Shown here: positions 52,343-62,962 of the stretch, one piece after another
How positions within the stretch are numbered: position 1 is the first letter of the stretch
Layout: every line of letters starts with the position of its first letter
Assembly: GCA_037444305.1 (NCBI GenBank)
Contig: JBBIMP010000015.1
Location: 51,290-115,289, forward strand
Source of the DNA: JBBIMP01 sp037444305
Lineage (GTDB): Bacteria; Acidobacteriota; UBA6911
Length of the DNA stretch: 64,000 nucleotides
Reading direction: 5' to 3'
Position numbers and translations under genes: made by a program
The notes under the pieces: generated by a model
Databases searched by the model: none
Seen by the model: only the letters and a program-made list of their open reading frames with translations
What the model was told of the DNA's origin: nothing

Positions 52343-53446
52343 TCAATCCATCCTCCCCCCGGCGGCGAGGAATCGACGCAGGAAGTCCTCGAGATGGGCC
52401 GCGTCCAGGCCATCGTAGACGCGGGCCTCTCCGAGCGCGGCCAGCAGGATCATCTTGGCCCGCCCGCCGCGGAATTTCTTGTCGCGCACCAGTGCATGCC
52501 AGACTTCACGGTGTCCAAGACCTGCAAGGCCCGGCAGTTTTCCGATTCTGCGGATGAGCCCCGTCAGCCGGGCACTCTCCTGTGCGTCCGTAAGGCCCAG
52601 CTCCTTTCCGAAAACCGCAGCGCCGATCATTCCCCAGGCCACCGCCTCGCCGTGGCGGAACCGGCGGTAGTCGGTGGCCGCCTCCAGGGCATGGCCGATT
52701 GTGTGGCCGAAGTTCAGGATCGCCCTCACCGAATCCTCCCGCTCATCCTCCACGACGACGTCTGCTTTGATCCGGCAACTATCCACTACGATCCGGTGCA
52801 TGAGTGAATCCCGGCATGCGAGGATCCCGTCGAGGTTCCTCTCCACGAATGCAAGGAGGTCCGTCGAGCGGATGGCCCCGCACTTGACGACCTCGTACAG
52901 CCCGGCGCGCAATTCCCTGCCCGGCAGCGTGCCCAGCACGGCGTCATCGGCGATGACCGCCACCGGGTGATGGAAGGCGCCGACCAGGTTTTTCCCCTGC
53001 GGGAGGTTGATTCCCACCTTCCCGCCGACCGAACTGTCCACTTGTGCGAGCAGGGTTGTGGGGATGCCGGCGTAGGGAATGCCGCGCATAAAGGTGGCTG
53101 CGGCATAGCCCGCAAGGTCGCCGACCACGCCTCCCCCGAATGCCACCAGGAGCGACCGGCGGTCGGCGCCGGCGCGAAGCAGGCCGTCATAAACGCGCGT
53201 GAGTGTGGCGTGGTTTTTCTGCTCCTCGCCGTCACCGATCCGGATCACGTCGAATCTGGCGAAGCTCCGCTTCAGCGCCTGGAGGAGGACCGTGCCATGA
53301 AGCCGCAGGAGTCGCGGACTGCTGACCAGCACCATGTGGCGGCCTGAGCTTACACTCGACAGCAGTCGTCCGGCGCGCCGCAGCAGCCCGGAACCTGCCA
53401 CTATGGAATAGGAACGCGCACCCAGATCGACACGGATTTCCGTCAT
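52343..53446 (-). CDS. aroB: 3-Dehydroquinate synthase
   Basis: 367 residues from ATG 53446. NAD motifs and active site: AFGGGVVGDLAGYAAATF, GIPTTLLAQVDSSVGGKVGIN, KNLVGAFHHP, and the zinc ligand region NFGHTIGHALE. The enzyme converts DAHP into dehydroquinate in the shikimate pathway. It stands between thiG and ubiE on the minus strand; no other shikimate gene is present. An R-K-rich end KKFRGGRAKMILLAALGEA is typical. Confidence 0.97.
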   Translation of the reverse strand: MTEIRVDLGARSYSIVAGSGLLRRAGRLLSSVSSGRHMVLVSSPRLLRLHGTVLLQALKRSFARFDVIRIGDGEEQKNHATLTRVYDGLLRAGADRRSLLVAFGGGVVGDLAGYAAATFMRGIPYAGIPTTLLAQVDSSVGGKVGINLPQGKNLVGAFHHPVAVIADDAVLGTLPGRELRAGLYEVVKCGAIRSTDLLAFVERNLDGILACRDSLMHRIVVDSCRIKADVVVEDEREDSVRAILNFGHTIGHALEAATDYRRFRHGEAVAWGMIGAAVFGKELGLTDAQESARLTGLIRRIGKLPGLAGLGHREVWHALVRDKKFRGGRAKMILLAALGEARVYDGLDAAHLEDFLRRFLAAGGRMD

Positions 53447-53572
53447 GCTCTGCCCTGCACCCGCGCCTCCGCTGCCCTGCCGGCCGCGAGTGACACCAAT
53501 CATCCGCCCCTGCCGCCCGAACCTCGGGCAAAGATTCCAGATCCGTGCAAATCGTTGCGCTCTTTCAGGGGA

Positions 53573-54361
53573 TCAGCGGGATACCCCATCCACGGGACTG
53601 CTCGCTGAGGCGTACATCTTTCGAGGGATCCGGCCGGCCTTGTAAGCCAGACGGCCCGATCTCACGGCCAGCTTCATCGCTTCCGCCATGGCCGCCGGGT
53701 TTTGCGCGCAGGCAATGCCCGTGTTCATGAGCACACCGTCGCACCCGAGTTCCATCGCGATGCTGGCGTCCGAGGCCGTGCCGACGCCCGCATCCACGAT
53801 GACGGGCACCGATACAGTTTCCAGGATGATCCGGATATGGGCCGGGTTCTGAATTCCCATGCCGGAGCCGATCGGCGCCCCAAGCGGCATGACGGCGGCA
53901 GCGCCCGCATCCTCCAGTTTTCGCGCTACGATCGGGTCGTCATTGGTGTAGGGCAGGACAATGAATCCTTCCCTGACCAGGACACGGGTGGCCGCGACCA
54001 GCGCCTCCGTGTCCGGGAAGAGAGTCTTTTCATCCCCGATAACCTCCAGCTTGACCCACTCGGACAGGCCGGCCTCGCGACCCAGACGCGCCGTCCGGAT
54101 GGCCTCCTCCGCGGTGTAACAGCCGGCGGTGTTCGGCAGCAGCATGATCCGGCCGGTGTCGATGTAATCCAGCAGATTGCCGCCCGATTTATCGCCCAGG
54201 TTTGTGCGCCGCACAGCGACGGTGACCATTTCAGCCCCGGACCGGGCCAGCGCTTCACGCATGACCTCGAAGTCGGGATACTTGCCCGTGCCGACAATCA
54301 GCCGCGAACCGAATGAGCGTCCGGCAAGCACAAGCGCATCATCGGGCAGACCTTGCGTCAC
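53573..54361 (-). CDS. thiG: Thiazole synthase
   Basis: 262 residues. TIM-barrel with VGTGKYPDF, TVAVRRTNLGD, the Schiff-base Lys in WVKLEVIGDEKTLFPD, and the phosphate site VIVDAGVGTASDASIAMELGCDGVLMNT. It joins DXP, ThiS thiocarboxylate and dehydroglycine to the thiazole of thiamin. It follows thiS by 71 bases. No TPP riboswitch could be recognised upstream, nor ThiH/ThiO nearby. Confidence 0.96.
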   Translation of the reverse strand: MTQGLPDDALVLAGRSFGSRLIVGTGKYPDFEVMREALARSGAEMVTVAVRRTNLGDKSGGNLLDYIDTGRIMLLPNTAGCYTAEEAIRTARLGREAGLSEWVKLEVIGDEKTLFPDTEALVAATRVLVREGFIVLPYTNDDPIVARKLEDAGAAAVMPLGAPIGSGMGIQNPAHIRIILETVSVPVIVDAGVGTASDASIAMELGCDGVLMNTGIACAQNPAAMAEAMKLAVRSGRLAYKAGRIPRKMYASASSPVDGVSR

Positions 54362-54432
54362 AGCGAAACCTCCTGTTCCGAAATACTCAACGTGGAAATA
54401 ATAGCCCTGTTTCCTCCGGCGGACGAGATGCG

Positions 54433-54645
54433 TCAGCCGCCTCCTACAAACTGAACGATTTCGATCCGGTCACGGTCCCTGAGCGGAGTGCGCTCCCACT
54501 CCTCCCGCCTCAGGATCCGGCTATTCAATTCTACCGCGATCCGCTCCTCCTTCAACCTCAGGTGCGCCAGCAGCGCGCGGACGCTGGGCAGCTGGGGGAC
54601 CGAACGCCGCTCTCCGTTAATTTCAAGCGTCAACGCCGTTTCCAT
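54433..54645 (-). CDS. thiS: Sulfur carrier protein ThiS
   Basis: 70 residues from ATG 54645. Beta-grasp pattern with LTLEINGERRSV at the start, IAVELNSRILRREEWERTPL in the middle and the C-terminal Gly-Gly in IVQFVGGG needed for thiocarboxylation. The third Gly at the end is slightly unusual, giving VGGG, but is seen in some ThiS. It delivers sulfur to ThiG encoded downstream. The gene diverges from the nuo promoter. Confidence 0.92.
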   Translation of the reverse strand: METALTLEINGERRSVPQLPSVRALLAHLRLKEERIAVELNSRILRREEWERTPLRDRDRIEIVQFVGGG

Positions 54646-54692
54646 GGGCGAATCATACTGAGTGCGCTTCGCTCGAATCAACCAGAAAGATC

Positions 54693-54722
54693 TTGACACC
54701 GGTGAAACCGCTCCACTACTAT
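54693..54722 (+). promoter_or_regulatory. Promoter of the nuoE-JKLMN operon
   Basis: TTGACA at 54693-54698, 18-base spacer, TACTAT at 54717-54722. Predicted start about 54729, leaving a leader of about 105 bases with no strong Shine-Dalgarno before nuoE. Confidence 0.8.
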
Positions 54723-54833
54723 CATTCCCTGTTTCTTGGGCCTCTAAATTGTGTCAAATAATTGATATTCAACAGCTTGTAGATTCGGCACAGGCTGGGT
54801 TGGTCCAGTCGCCAAGCGGGATTCGAACCGGGC

Positions 54834-55298
54834 ATGATATCGGAAGCGACACGCCGGAAAATTGACGAACTGCTGGAAAAATACCCCTGGCGGAGGTCCG
54901 CCCTCATTCCTTCGCTGATGATGGTGCAGGGTGAGGCGGGGCACCTTTCACCCGACGCCATCCGGCAGGTTGCCGGGATTTTCGAGCTTCCGCCGAACGA
55001 GGTTTACGAGGTCGCGAGCTTCTACACCATGCTGTACAAAAAGCCGGTAGGCAGGTACGTCGTGCAGGTCTGCACGAACCTCTCTTGCCTCCTCTGCGAC
55101 TCCGAGGCGATCATGGCCCACCTGCAGAAGCGGCTCGGCCTCAGGCCGGGCGAGACCACCCCCGACAACAGGTTCACGCTCCTCGAAGTGGAGTGCCTTG
55201 CCTCGTGCGGCACCGCACCGGCCGTACAGATCAACGAGGACTACCACGAGAGTCTGACACCCGAAAAACTGGATCGGATCCTCGACGGCCTGGATTAG
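54834..55298 (+). CDS. nuoE: NADH-quinone oxidoreductase subunit E (thioredoxin-like [2Fe-2S])
   Basis: 154 residues. The N-terminal helical bundle ends with VYEVASFYTMLYKKPVG and the [2Fe-2S] site uses C-x4-C (CTNLSC) and C-x3-C (CLASC), as in NuoE. Normally NuoE docks on NuoF in the NADH-binding module. Here the next gene is nuoJ, beginning on the base after the stop codon; nuoF, nuoG, nuoH and nuoI are absent from this place. A NuoE-like subunit of another flavin enzyme is possible, but the linkage to membrane-arm genes suggests complex I. Confidence 0.92.
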   Translation: MISEATRRKIDELLEKYPWRRSALIPSLMMVQGEAGHLSPDAIRQVAGIFELPPNEVYEVASFYTMLYKKPVGRYVVQVCTNLSCLLCDSEAIMAHLQKRLGLRPGETTPDNRFTLLEVECLASCGTAPAVQINEDYHESLTPEKLDRILDGLD

Positions 55299-55805
55299 AT
55301 GGACGTATTTCTCTTCTACTTTTTCGGCGGGATCACGCTGCTGGCGGCGATCGCGGTCGTGGCGCTGCGCAAGGTGTTCTACTCGGCGGTGGCGCTCATC
55401 GTTTCGCTCGGCTCGCTGGCCGGCCTCTACCTGCTGCTCAAAGCCCCCTTCATCGCCGCCGTGCAGGTCATTATCTATGCCGGGGCCATCATGGTGCTTT
55501 TCCTCTTCGTCATCATGCTCCTGGACCCATTTTCCGCCTCCGACGAGCCCGACAGGAAGAAGCACCTCAAAACTGCCGGCCTCGTCCTGGGCGGGGCTGC
55601 ACTGGTACTGCTTTTCCCGATGCTCAAGTCCTACAGCCTGGCCATGACGCCGAAAGCTCCCGACATCATGGCCCAGGATGTCGGATCGGTGGCAGAATTG
55701 GCCCGGACTCTTTTCCGCGAATACCTGCTCCCCTTCGAGGTGACCTCGATTTTGATCCTCGTCGCCATCATCGGAGCGGTCGTGCTCGCGAAGCGGAAGC
55801 CCTAA
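55299..55805 (+). CDS. nuoJ: NADH-quinone oxidoreductase subunit J
   Basis: 168 residues, five membrane helices. The conserved third helix VQVIIYAGAIMVLFLFVIMLLD with its pi-bulge pattern YAGAIMVLF is diagnostic. NuoJ lies at the joint of membrane and peripheral arms. Its ATG directly follows the nuoE TAG stop, so translation should be coupled. Confidence 0.95.
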   Translation: MDVFLFYFFGGITLLAAIAVVALRKVFYSAVALIVSLGSLAGLYLLLKAPFIAAVQVIIYAGAIMVLFLFVIMLLDPFSASDEPDRKKHLKTAGLVLGGAALVLLFPMLKSYSLAMTPKAPDIMAQDVGSVAELARTLFREYLLPFEVTSILILVAIIGAVVLAKRKP

Positions 55806-55814
55806 GAAGAGACG

Positions 55815-56114
55815 ATGGACGTCATACACTACCTGATTCTGAGCGGTCTCCTCTTCACGGTAGGGGCTGTGGGCGTGATCCTCAAGCGAAACTTCATCGC
55901 GGTGCTCCTCTGCATCGAGATCATGCTCAACGCGGTCAACCTGAGCTTTGTCGCGTTCTCGAGCTACCTGGGCCAGGTGCACGGGCAGATATTCGTCTTT
56001 TTCGTCATGGTGGTAGCAGCCGCGGAGGCGGCGGTGGGGCTGGCCATCGCCATTGCCTTCTATCGCAACCGCAACACGCTCAGCGTCGACGACGCCGATC
56101 TCATGAGGTGGTAG
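55815..56114 (+). CDS. nuoK: NADH-quinone oxidoreductase subunit K
   Basis: 99 residues, three membrane helices. Conserved Glu residues of the proton path are in LLCIEIMLNAVNLSFVAF and VAAAEAAVGLAIAIAFYRN. A typical NuoK, nine bases after nuoJ. It belongs to the proton-pumping arm. Confidence 0.96.
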   Translation: MDVIHYLILSGLLFTVGAVGVILKRNFIAVLLCIEIMLNAVNLSFVAFSSYLGQVHGQIFVFFVMVVAAAEAAVGLAIAIAFYRNRNTLSVDDADLMRW

Positions 56115-56127
56115 AAGGCCCTCGGAT

Positions 56128-58065
<1,938 letters not shown>

Positions 58066-58084
58066 CGTTGGCGGAAGCCGTATC

Positions 58085-59650
58085 ATGCAGATAGACAATA
58101 TCCTGAGCCTGGTCACCTACCTTCCGGCGGCGGCCGCGCTGCTCCTGCTGTTCTTCCCCGGGGCGGCAAAAACGGCCATCAAAAGCTTCGCCCTGGCCGC
58201 TTCCCTGCTCGCCTTCATCTTTTCGCTGCACCTCATTTACCATTTCGATGCCGCCAGCGGGACGATGCAGTTCGTGGAGTCGACGGTCTGGTTCCGGACT
58301 GCCACCATCACGGTCAGCCACCACCTCGGCATCGACGGCATCAGCCTGTTTCTCGTCCTGCTGACCACTTTCATCACGCCGCTGGCGATCCTCTCGTCGT
58401 GGAGCTCGATCACCGAACGCATCAAGCCGTACATGATGTGCATGCTGTTCCTGGAAACGGGCATGGTGGGCGTTTTCTGCGCGCTCGACCTCGTCCTCTT
58501 CTACGTCTTCTGGGAGGTCATGCTCATCCCGATGTACTTCCTCATCGGGGTCTGGGGCGGGCAAAGGCGAGTTTACGCCGCCGTCAAGTTCATCCTCTAC
58601 ACGATGGTGGGGTCGCTGCTGATGCTCCTCGCGATCCTGTATCTCTTCTTCGCCAACGGCGGCACGACGTTCGATCTCGTGGCGATCGCCGGCAACCTCG
58701 CCTCCGGAGCGCTCACCCTCGGCCGCGGCGAGGAGATGTGGCTCTTCCTGGCGTTCCTGCTGGCCTTCGCCATCAAAGTTCCCCTCTTTCCCTTCCACAC
58801 CTGGCTGCCGGATGCCCACGTGGAGGCGCCCACGGCGGGCTCGGTCATCCTGGCCGGCGTGCTGCTGAAGATGGGGACCTACGGCCTGCTCCGTTTCTGC
58901 CTGCCCCTGTTCCCCGGAGCATCGGTCGAGGCCGCCCCCTACCTGTGCGTGCTCTCCCTGGTGGGCATCGTGTACGGCGCCCTGGTGGCGATGGTCCAGC
59001 CCGACGTCAAGAAGCTCGTGGCCTACTCCTCGGTCAGCCACATGGGCTTCGTCGTTCTCGGTATTTTTGTTTTCACGGCCCAGGGTCTGCAGGGTGCCAC
59101 GCTGCAAATGCTGAACCATGGCCTCTCCACCGGCGCGCTGTTTCTCCTGGTCGGCATGATCTACGACCGGCGCCACACGCGGGAGATTGCCGATTTCGGC
59201 GGCCTCGCGCACGGCAGCCCCATCCTGGCCGTGATGTTCCTGGTGGTCACTCTGTCCTCCATCGGGCTGCCGGGCCTGAACGGATTCGTCGGGGAGGTCC
59301 TGATCCTGCTCGGGGCCTTCGTGGAAAACCGCCTCTACGCCGCCATCGCCGCCGGCGGGATGATCCTGGGAGCCGTGTACATGCTCTGGATGTATCAGCG
59401 GGTGTTCTTCGGAGAGGTCCGCAATCCGGCCAACCGCGAAATGGGCGACATCAACCTGCGCGAGAAGCTGCTGCTGCTGCCGATCCTCGTGCTGATGGTC
59501 TGGATCGGCGTCTATTCGGCGCCCTTCCTGAACCGCATGGAGGCCAGCCTGCAGCTGGTGCAGGAACGGATTCGAGAGGCCGGCACCCCGGCGGGGGGAT
59601 ACCGCGTCCTGGCGCCGCCCGCCGGGCTGGAAAAGACGGGGCTAGACTGA
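58085..59650 (+). CDS. nuoM: NADH-quinone oxidoreductase subunit M
   Basis: 521 residues, about 14 helices. Antiporter-like motifs: LVLFYVFWEVMLIPMYFLIG with the Glu, LPDAHVEAPTAGSVILAGVLLKMGTYG, and VQPDVKKLVAYSSVSHMGFVVLG with the central Lys. The C-terminal helix MYQRVFFGEVRNP is typical. Twenty bases after nuoL. Confidence 0.97.
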   Translation: MQIDNILSLVTYLPAAAALLLLFFPGAAKTAIKSFALAASLLAFIFSLHLIYHFDAASGTMQFVESTVWFRTATITVSHHLGIDGISLFLVLLTTFITPLAILSSWSSITERIKPYMMCMLFLETGMVGVFCALDLVLFYVFWEVMLIPMYFLIGVWGGQRRVYAAVKFILYTMVGSLLMLLAILYLFFANGGTTFDLVAIAGNLASGALTLGRGEEMWLFLAFLLAFAIKVPLFPFHTWLPDAHVEAPTAGSVILAGVLLKMGTYGLLRFCLPLFPGASVEAAPYLCVLSLVGIVYGALVAMVQPDVKKLVAYSSVSHMGFVVLGIFVFTAQGLQGATLQMLNHGLSTGALFLLVGMIYDRRHTREIADFGGLAHGSPILAVMFLVVTLSSIGLPGLNGFVGEVLILLGAFVENRLYAAIAAGGMILGAVYMLWMYQRVFFGEVRNPANREMGDINLREKLLLLPILVLMVWIGVYSAPFLNRMEASLQLVQERIREAGTPAGGYRVLAPPAGLEKTGLD

Positions 59651-59651
59651 T

Positions 59652-61094
59652 ATGGGTAATGACCTGATTGCCATCCTGCCGCTGATCATCCTGGCCGCCG
59701 GCGGAACCTTGATCATGCTGCTCGAGCCGTTCACCCGCCCCGAGCGGAAGGGAAACCTGGGCCGGCTTTCCGTCCTCACCACTGCCCTGGCAGCCTACAC
59801 CCTGTCCTTCCAATGGAGCGACAGCCCGGGCAAGGCCTTCGGCGGGATGATACTGCTCGACAACTTCAGCGTGTTCTTCCAGTGGCTGTTCGTTGTGGTC
59901 ACCGGCATTTCGGCCCTGCTCTCGATGCGCTTCAACGAACGCGAGTCGATCAACCGGGGGGAGTACTACGCGCTGCTCCTGTTCGCCTGCTGCGGCATGT
60001 CGCTGATGGCCGCCAGCGGCGATCTCATTCTGACCTTCCTCGGAATCGAGATCCTCTCCATCGCGACCTATGTGCTCGCGGGCTTCAAGCGCAGGGATGC
60101 AAAGTCCAACGAGTCCGCCCTCAAGTACTTCCTGCTCGGCTCCTTCGCCACGGCCTTCCTCCTGTACGGCGCCGCGCTGATCTACGGCAGCACGGGGAGC
60201 ACCAACTACGAAATCATCCGGACCGTGATCGCGCTGCAGGGCAGCTTTCAGACGACCGTTCTGGTCGGCATCGGGCTCCTCCTGGTCGGCTTCGGCTTCA
60301 AGATTGCCGTGGTTCCCTTCCACTCCTGGGCGCCCGACGTCTACGAAGGGGCGCCGACGGCCGTGACCGCCTTCATGACGGTGGGCCCGAAGGCGGCCGG
60401 GTTCGCGGCGCTGCTGCGGGTTCTGGCACAGGCGGTCCCGGCGCTGGCTGCCGACTGGACGGCCATCCTCTGGGCGGCGTCCATTCTGACGATGACGGTG
60501 GGGAACGTAGTCGCCGTTTTGCAGACGAACATCAAGCGCATGCTGGCCTACTCCGCGATCGCCCATGCCGGCTACATCCTGGTCGGCGTAGTGGTCAACA
60601 CCCGGGAGGGCTTCGGCGCCGTCCTCTTCTACCTCGCGATCTACAGCATCATGAACCTCGGGGCATTCGGCATCGTCCTGTCCCTCAGCCGGCAGGGAGA
60701 TCAGCACGTGAACCTGGCGGACTATTCCGGGCTGGGCCGGACGTCCCCCCTCGCGGCCGGGGCGCTCTCGCTCTTCCTGATTTCCCTGGCCGGGATTCCG
60801 CTCACCGGCGGCTTCATGGGCAAATTCTACCTCTTCGGCGCGGCCATCCAGCAGGGCTTCGTCGGGCTCGCCGTCATCGGCGTGCTCAACAGCGTGATCT
60901 CGGTCTACTACTATTTCCGGGTGATGGTATTCATGTACATGAGGGAGCCGCTCGAGGGCCAGCCGGAGCCCGAGGCGATCAACCCCGCGGTCCTCGCTGT
61001 GGTCCTGATCGCCGTCGTCGGCGTCCTCCTGCTCGGGATCCTACCCGGCGAGTTCCTCGACCTTGCCACCTATTCGACGCTTGCCCTAAAATAG
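59652..61094 (+). CDS. nuoN: NADH-quinone oxidoreductase subunit N
   Basis: 480 residues, about 14 helices. Signatures: DLILTFLGIEILSIATYVLAGF, VPFHSWAPDVYEGAPTAVTAFMTVGPK, and QTNIKRMLAYSAIAHAGYILVG. It starts two bases after nuoM. A greA promoter seems to lie within its last codons. It ends the nuo operon. Confidence 0.97.
   Translation: MGNDLIAILPLIILAAGGTLIMLLEPFTRPERKGNLGRLSVLTTALAAYTLSFQWSDSPGKAFGGMILLDNFSVFFQWLFVVVTGISALLSMRFNERESINRGEYYALLLFACCGMSLMAASGDLILTFLGIEILSIATYVLAGFKRRDAKSNESALKYFLLGSFATAFLLYGAALIYGSTGSTNYEIIRTVIALQGSFQTTVLVGIGLLLVGFGFKIAVVPFHSWAPDVYEGAPTAVTAFMTVGPKAAGFAALLRVLAQAVPALAADWTAILWAASILTMTVGNVVAVLQTNIKRMLAYSAIAHAGYILVGVVVNTREGFGAVLFYLAIYSIMNLGAFGIVLSLSRQGDQHVNLADYSGLGRTSPLAAGALSLFLISLAGIPLTGGFMGKFYLFGAAIQQGFVGLAVIGVLNSVISVYYYFRVMVFMYMREPLEGQPEPEAINPAVLAVVLIAVVGVLLLGILPGEFLDLATYSTLALK
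61063..61092 (+). promoter_or_regulatory. Candidate greA promoter inside the 3' end of nuoN
   Basis: TTGCCA at 61063-61068, 18-base spacer, TAAAAT at 61087-61092, the -10 box running into the nuoN stop codon. Predicted leader about 33 bases. Confidence 0.55.
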
Positions 61095-61131
61095 CCCTAC
61101 CCCCCATAACCCGTTTGGAGAATCCTTCATC

Positions 61132-61599
61132 ATGGACGTGAGGAAAAAACTGGAGCTTGAACTGGCCGCGATCGAGCGCGAGCTGCGCATCGAGCTGCCG
61201 AAGGAAATTCTGCGCGCCCGCGAGCACGGCGACCTGCGCGAAAACGCGGAGTACAAGGCCGCCAAGGAACGGCAGGCCTATCTGGAAGGCAAGAAGGCGC
61301 AGCTTCAGAGCCGCATGGCGGCCTTGTCCCTGGTCAACCTGGAGAAGATACCGCGGGACCGCGTGGCCTATGGTTCGAAGGTCGTCCTGTTCGACTGCAG
61401 TTCGGGCAAGGAAACCGAGTACACCCTGGTCTCGCCGGAGGAATCCGACCTCGCCAAAGGCCTGTTGTCGGTGAGCTCTCCGATCGGCAGGAGCCTGCTC
61501 GGGAAAATGGAAGGGGAAGACGTCGAGATCGTCACCCCGGCCGGCAGGAAAGACTTCGAAATCCGCAGCCTGCAGACCATCCACGACCTGGAAGAGTGA
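61132..61599 (+). CDS. greA: Transcription elongation factor GreA
   Basis: 155 residues. The coiled-coil tip with acidic residues REHGDLRENAEYKAAKERQ is the GreA signature, followed by the C-terminal FKBP-like domain VAYGSKVVLFDC ... SPIGRSLLGKMEGEDVEI. It stimulates RNA cleavage by stalled RNA polymerase. It follows nuoN by 37 bases and probably has its own promoter. Convergent with the atp genes. Confidence 0.97.
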   Translation: MDVRKKLELELAAIERELRIELPKEILRAREHGDLRENAEYKAAKERQAYLEGKKAQLQSRMAALSLVNLEKIPRDRVAYGSKVVLFDCSSGKETEYTLVSPEESDLAKGLLSVSSPIGRSLLGKMEGEDVEIVTPAGRKDFEIRSLQTIHDLEE

Positions 61600-61738
61600 A
61601 ATCTCGCAGGCACCTTTTCAGCAAAATCCCCGTCCGCCAGCCCTCCGGTTCGGTTTCCCGCCCAGAAAAAACCGCCGACAGACGGATCCCGCCACGAAGC
61701 CGGCGGCATCCGTCCATCAGCGGCGCGAGAGCCTGTGG

Positions 61739-61776
61739 ATCCGCGCCCCGCACGGGTTCCCGTGCGGGGCGCGGAT
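61739..61776. terminator. Strong 18 bp hairpin between convergent greA and atpE
   Basis: Arms 61739-61756 and 61759-61776 are exact complements (ATCCGCGCCCCGCACGGG), separated by only TT. No T tract follows on either strand, so it is not a textbook intrinsic terminator; it could still halt or protect either transcript. Confidence 0.6.
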
Positions 61777-61800
61777 GGGATGGAACGCTCTGCTGCCTCG

Positions 61801-62121
61801 TCAGAAGAACAGCAGCAACATTATGACCACAAAGGTCAGCAGCGCCAGGAATTCGATGAATGCCAGGCCCAGAAAGATGAAAATCCGGATCGTGTCCGTG
61901 GCCCCCGGATTGCGGGAAACGGCCTCGCAAGCCGCTGCCAGCGCGCGGCTCTGCGCGTAGCCACAGCCCGCGGCCGCGAGCGCCATCCCGAACGCCGAGG
62001 AAATCAGAAGCCACTGCCGGCTGCTGTCCTGCGTTGCGCCGGCCTCCTGGGCAAATGCGGGGGTCGCCATCGCGAGTAGCACAAGGCCCAAGAGAGAAGC
62101 CAGAATAAACTTTCTGCCCAT
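61801..62121 (-). CDS. atpE: ATP synthase F0 subunit c
   Basis: 106 residues with an AAAGGAG site seven bases before ATG. The first 25 residues (MGRKFILASLLGLVLLAMATPAFA) form a signal-like helix, so the mature c subunit is about 80 residues: helix 1 (about 38-62) and helix 2 with the ion-binding Glu in FLGLAFIEFLALLTF. The Glu is followed by Phe-Leu rather than the Ser-Thr of Na+ enzymes, which favours proton use. It is the last gene of atpZ-atpI-atpB-atpE; atpF, atpH, atpA, atpG, atpD and atpC are not here. Confidence 0.95.
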   Translation of the reverse strand: MGRKFILASLLGLVLLAMATPAFAQEAGATQDSSRQWLLISSAFGMALAAAGCGYAQSRALAAACEAVSRNPGATDTIRIFIFLGLAFIEFLALLTFVVIMLLLFF

Positions 62122-62178
62122 CTGAGACTCCTTTCAAGAAATCTGCGTAGTACGGCGGTTACCCGATTCGCGCGCCCT

Positions 62179-62961
62179 CTAAGCCGCCGCAGCTCGAGTC
62201 TGATGATGCTCGGCGCCCTCGTGACCGTGGGCGGGCCCGTGCCCTTCATCGTGCGCATCCTCCACGGCACCGGAAATGTATACCATGGTCAGGAGAACGA
62301 AAATGAAAGCCTGGATCGTGCCGGCGAACAACGCGAGAAACATCACCGGCACCGAAGCCAGAAAGGGAAAGATGTACTGATTCAGGGAGCCGATGATCAG
62401 CTCCTCCGCAAAGATGTTGCCGAAAAGCCGCATGCTGAGCGAAAAAGGCCGTGCCAGGTGGCTGACGATCTCCACGGGGAAGAGAAGCCACGCGAGCCAC
62501 CACACCGGCCCGGCAAAGTGCTTCAGGTAATTCAAAATGCCGTGTTTTCGAATGCCGTGAAAATTGTAGTAGAAGAAGACGCAGACGGCGCACGAGGCCG
62601 TGATGTTCAGGTTGCTCGTGGGCGACATGAAACCGGGCACCAGCCCCAGAAGATTGCCCAGGAGGATGTAGATTCCCATCGTCCCGATCAACGGCAGGTA
62701 GCGGGCGGTGTTTTTCCCCACCACCTCTTTCAGAAGCCCCTGGATGGCCTCGACCACGACCTCGGTCAGATGCTGCGCCTTGCCGGGATCTTCGACGCTG
62801 AGCCGCTTCCTCAGCCATAAGGCGAAGGCGATCAGCGCGAGGGCGATCAGCAGCGCCATGATGATGGGGTCGGGCACGTGCAGCTCGAAGCCCAGCGCAT
62901 GAGCGAGTGGAGCCACGAGGTATTTGTTGATGAAGTCTCCGACTACGCTATGCTCGTGCAT
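62179..62961 (-). CDS. atpB: ATP synthase F0 subunit a with His-rich C-terminal tail
   Basis: 260 residues from ATG 62961. The essential Arg is in SLSMRLFGNIFAEELIIGSL; the C-terminal helices FAGTIQAFIFVLLTMVYISGA are typical, as is the N-terminal HALGFELHVPDPI. After the last helix there is an unusual tail of about 25 residues (about 236-260) with six His among Asp, Gly and Glu, facing either side depending on topology. Subunit a forms the proton half-channels. It starts two bases past the atpI stop. Confidence 0.95.
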   Translation of the reverse strand: MHEHSVVGDFINKYLVAPLAHALGFELHVPDPIIMALLIALALIAFALWLRKRLSVEDPGKAQHLTEVVVEAIQGLLKEVVGKNTARYLPLIGTMGIYILLGNLLGLVPGFMSPTSNLNITASCAVCVFFYYNFHGIRKHGILNYLKHFAGPVWWLAWLLFPVEIVSHLARPFSLSMRLFGNIFAEELIIGSLNQYIFPFLASVPVMFLALFAGTIQAFIFVLLTMVYISGAVEDAHDEGHGPAHGHEGAEHHQTRAAAA

Positions 62962-62962
62962 T

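Noticed and set aside
54785..54805. Sigma-54 promoter (GGCAC ... TTGG) before nuoE
   Set aside because: The second element is TTGG rather than TTGC and the spacing is imperfect, while a good sigma-70 promoter lies upstream.
54646..54833. TPP riboswitch upstream of thiS
   Set aside because: The conserved CTGAGA and ACCTGATCTGG-type cores are absent on the minus strand.
54811..54834. tRNA-like GGGATTCGAACC at 54818-54829 just before nuoE
   Set aside because: The flanking bases do not form a T stem, acceptor or anticodon arm on either strand; likely chance or a very old tRNA fragment.
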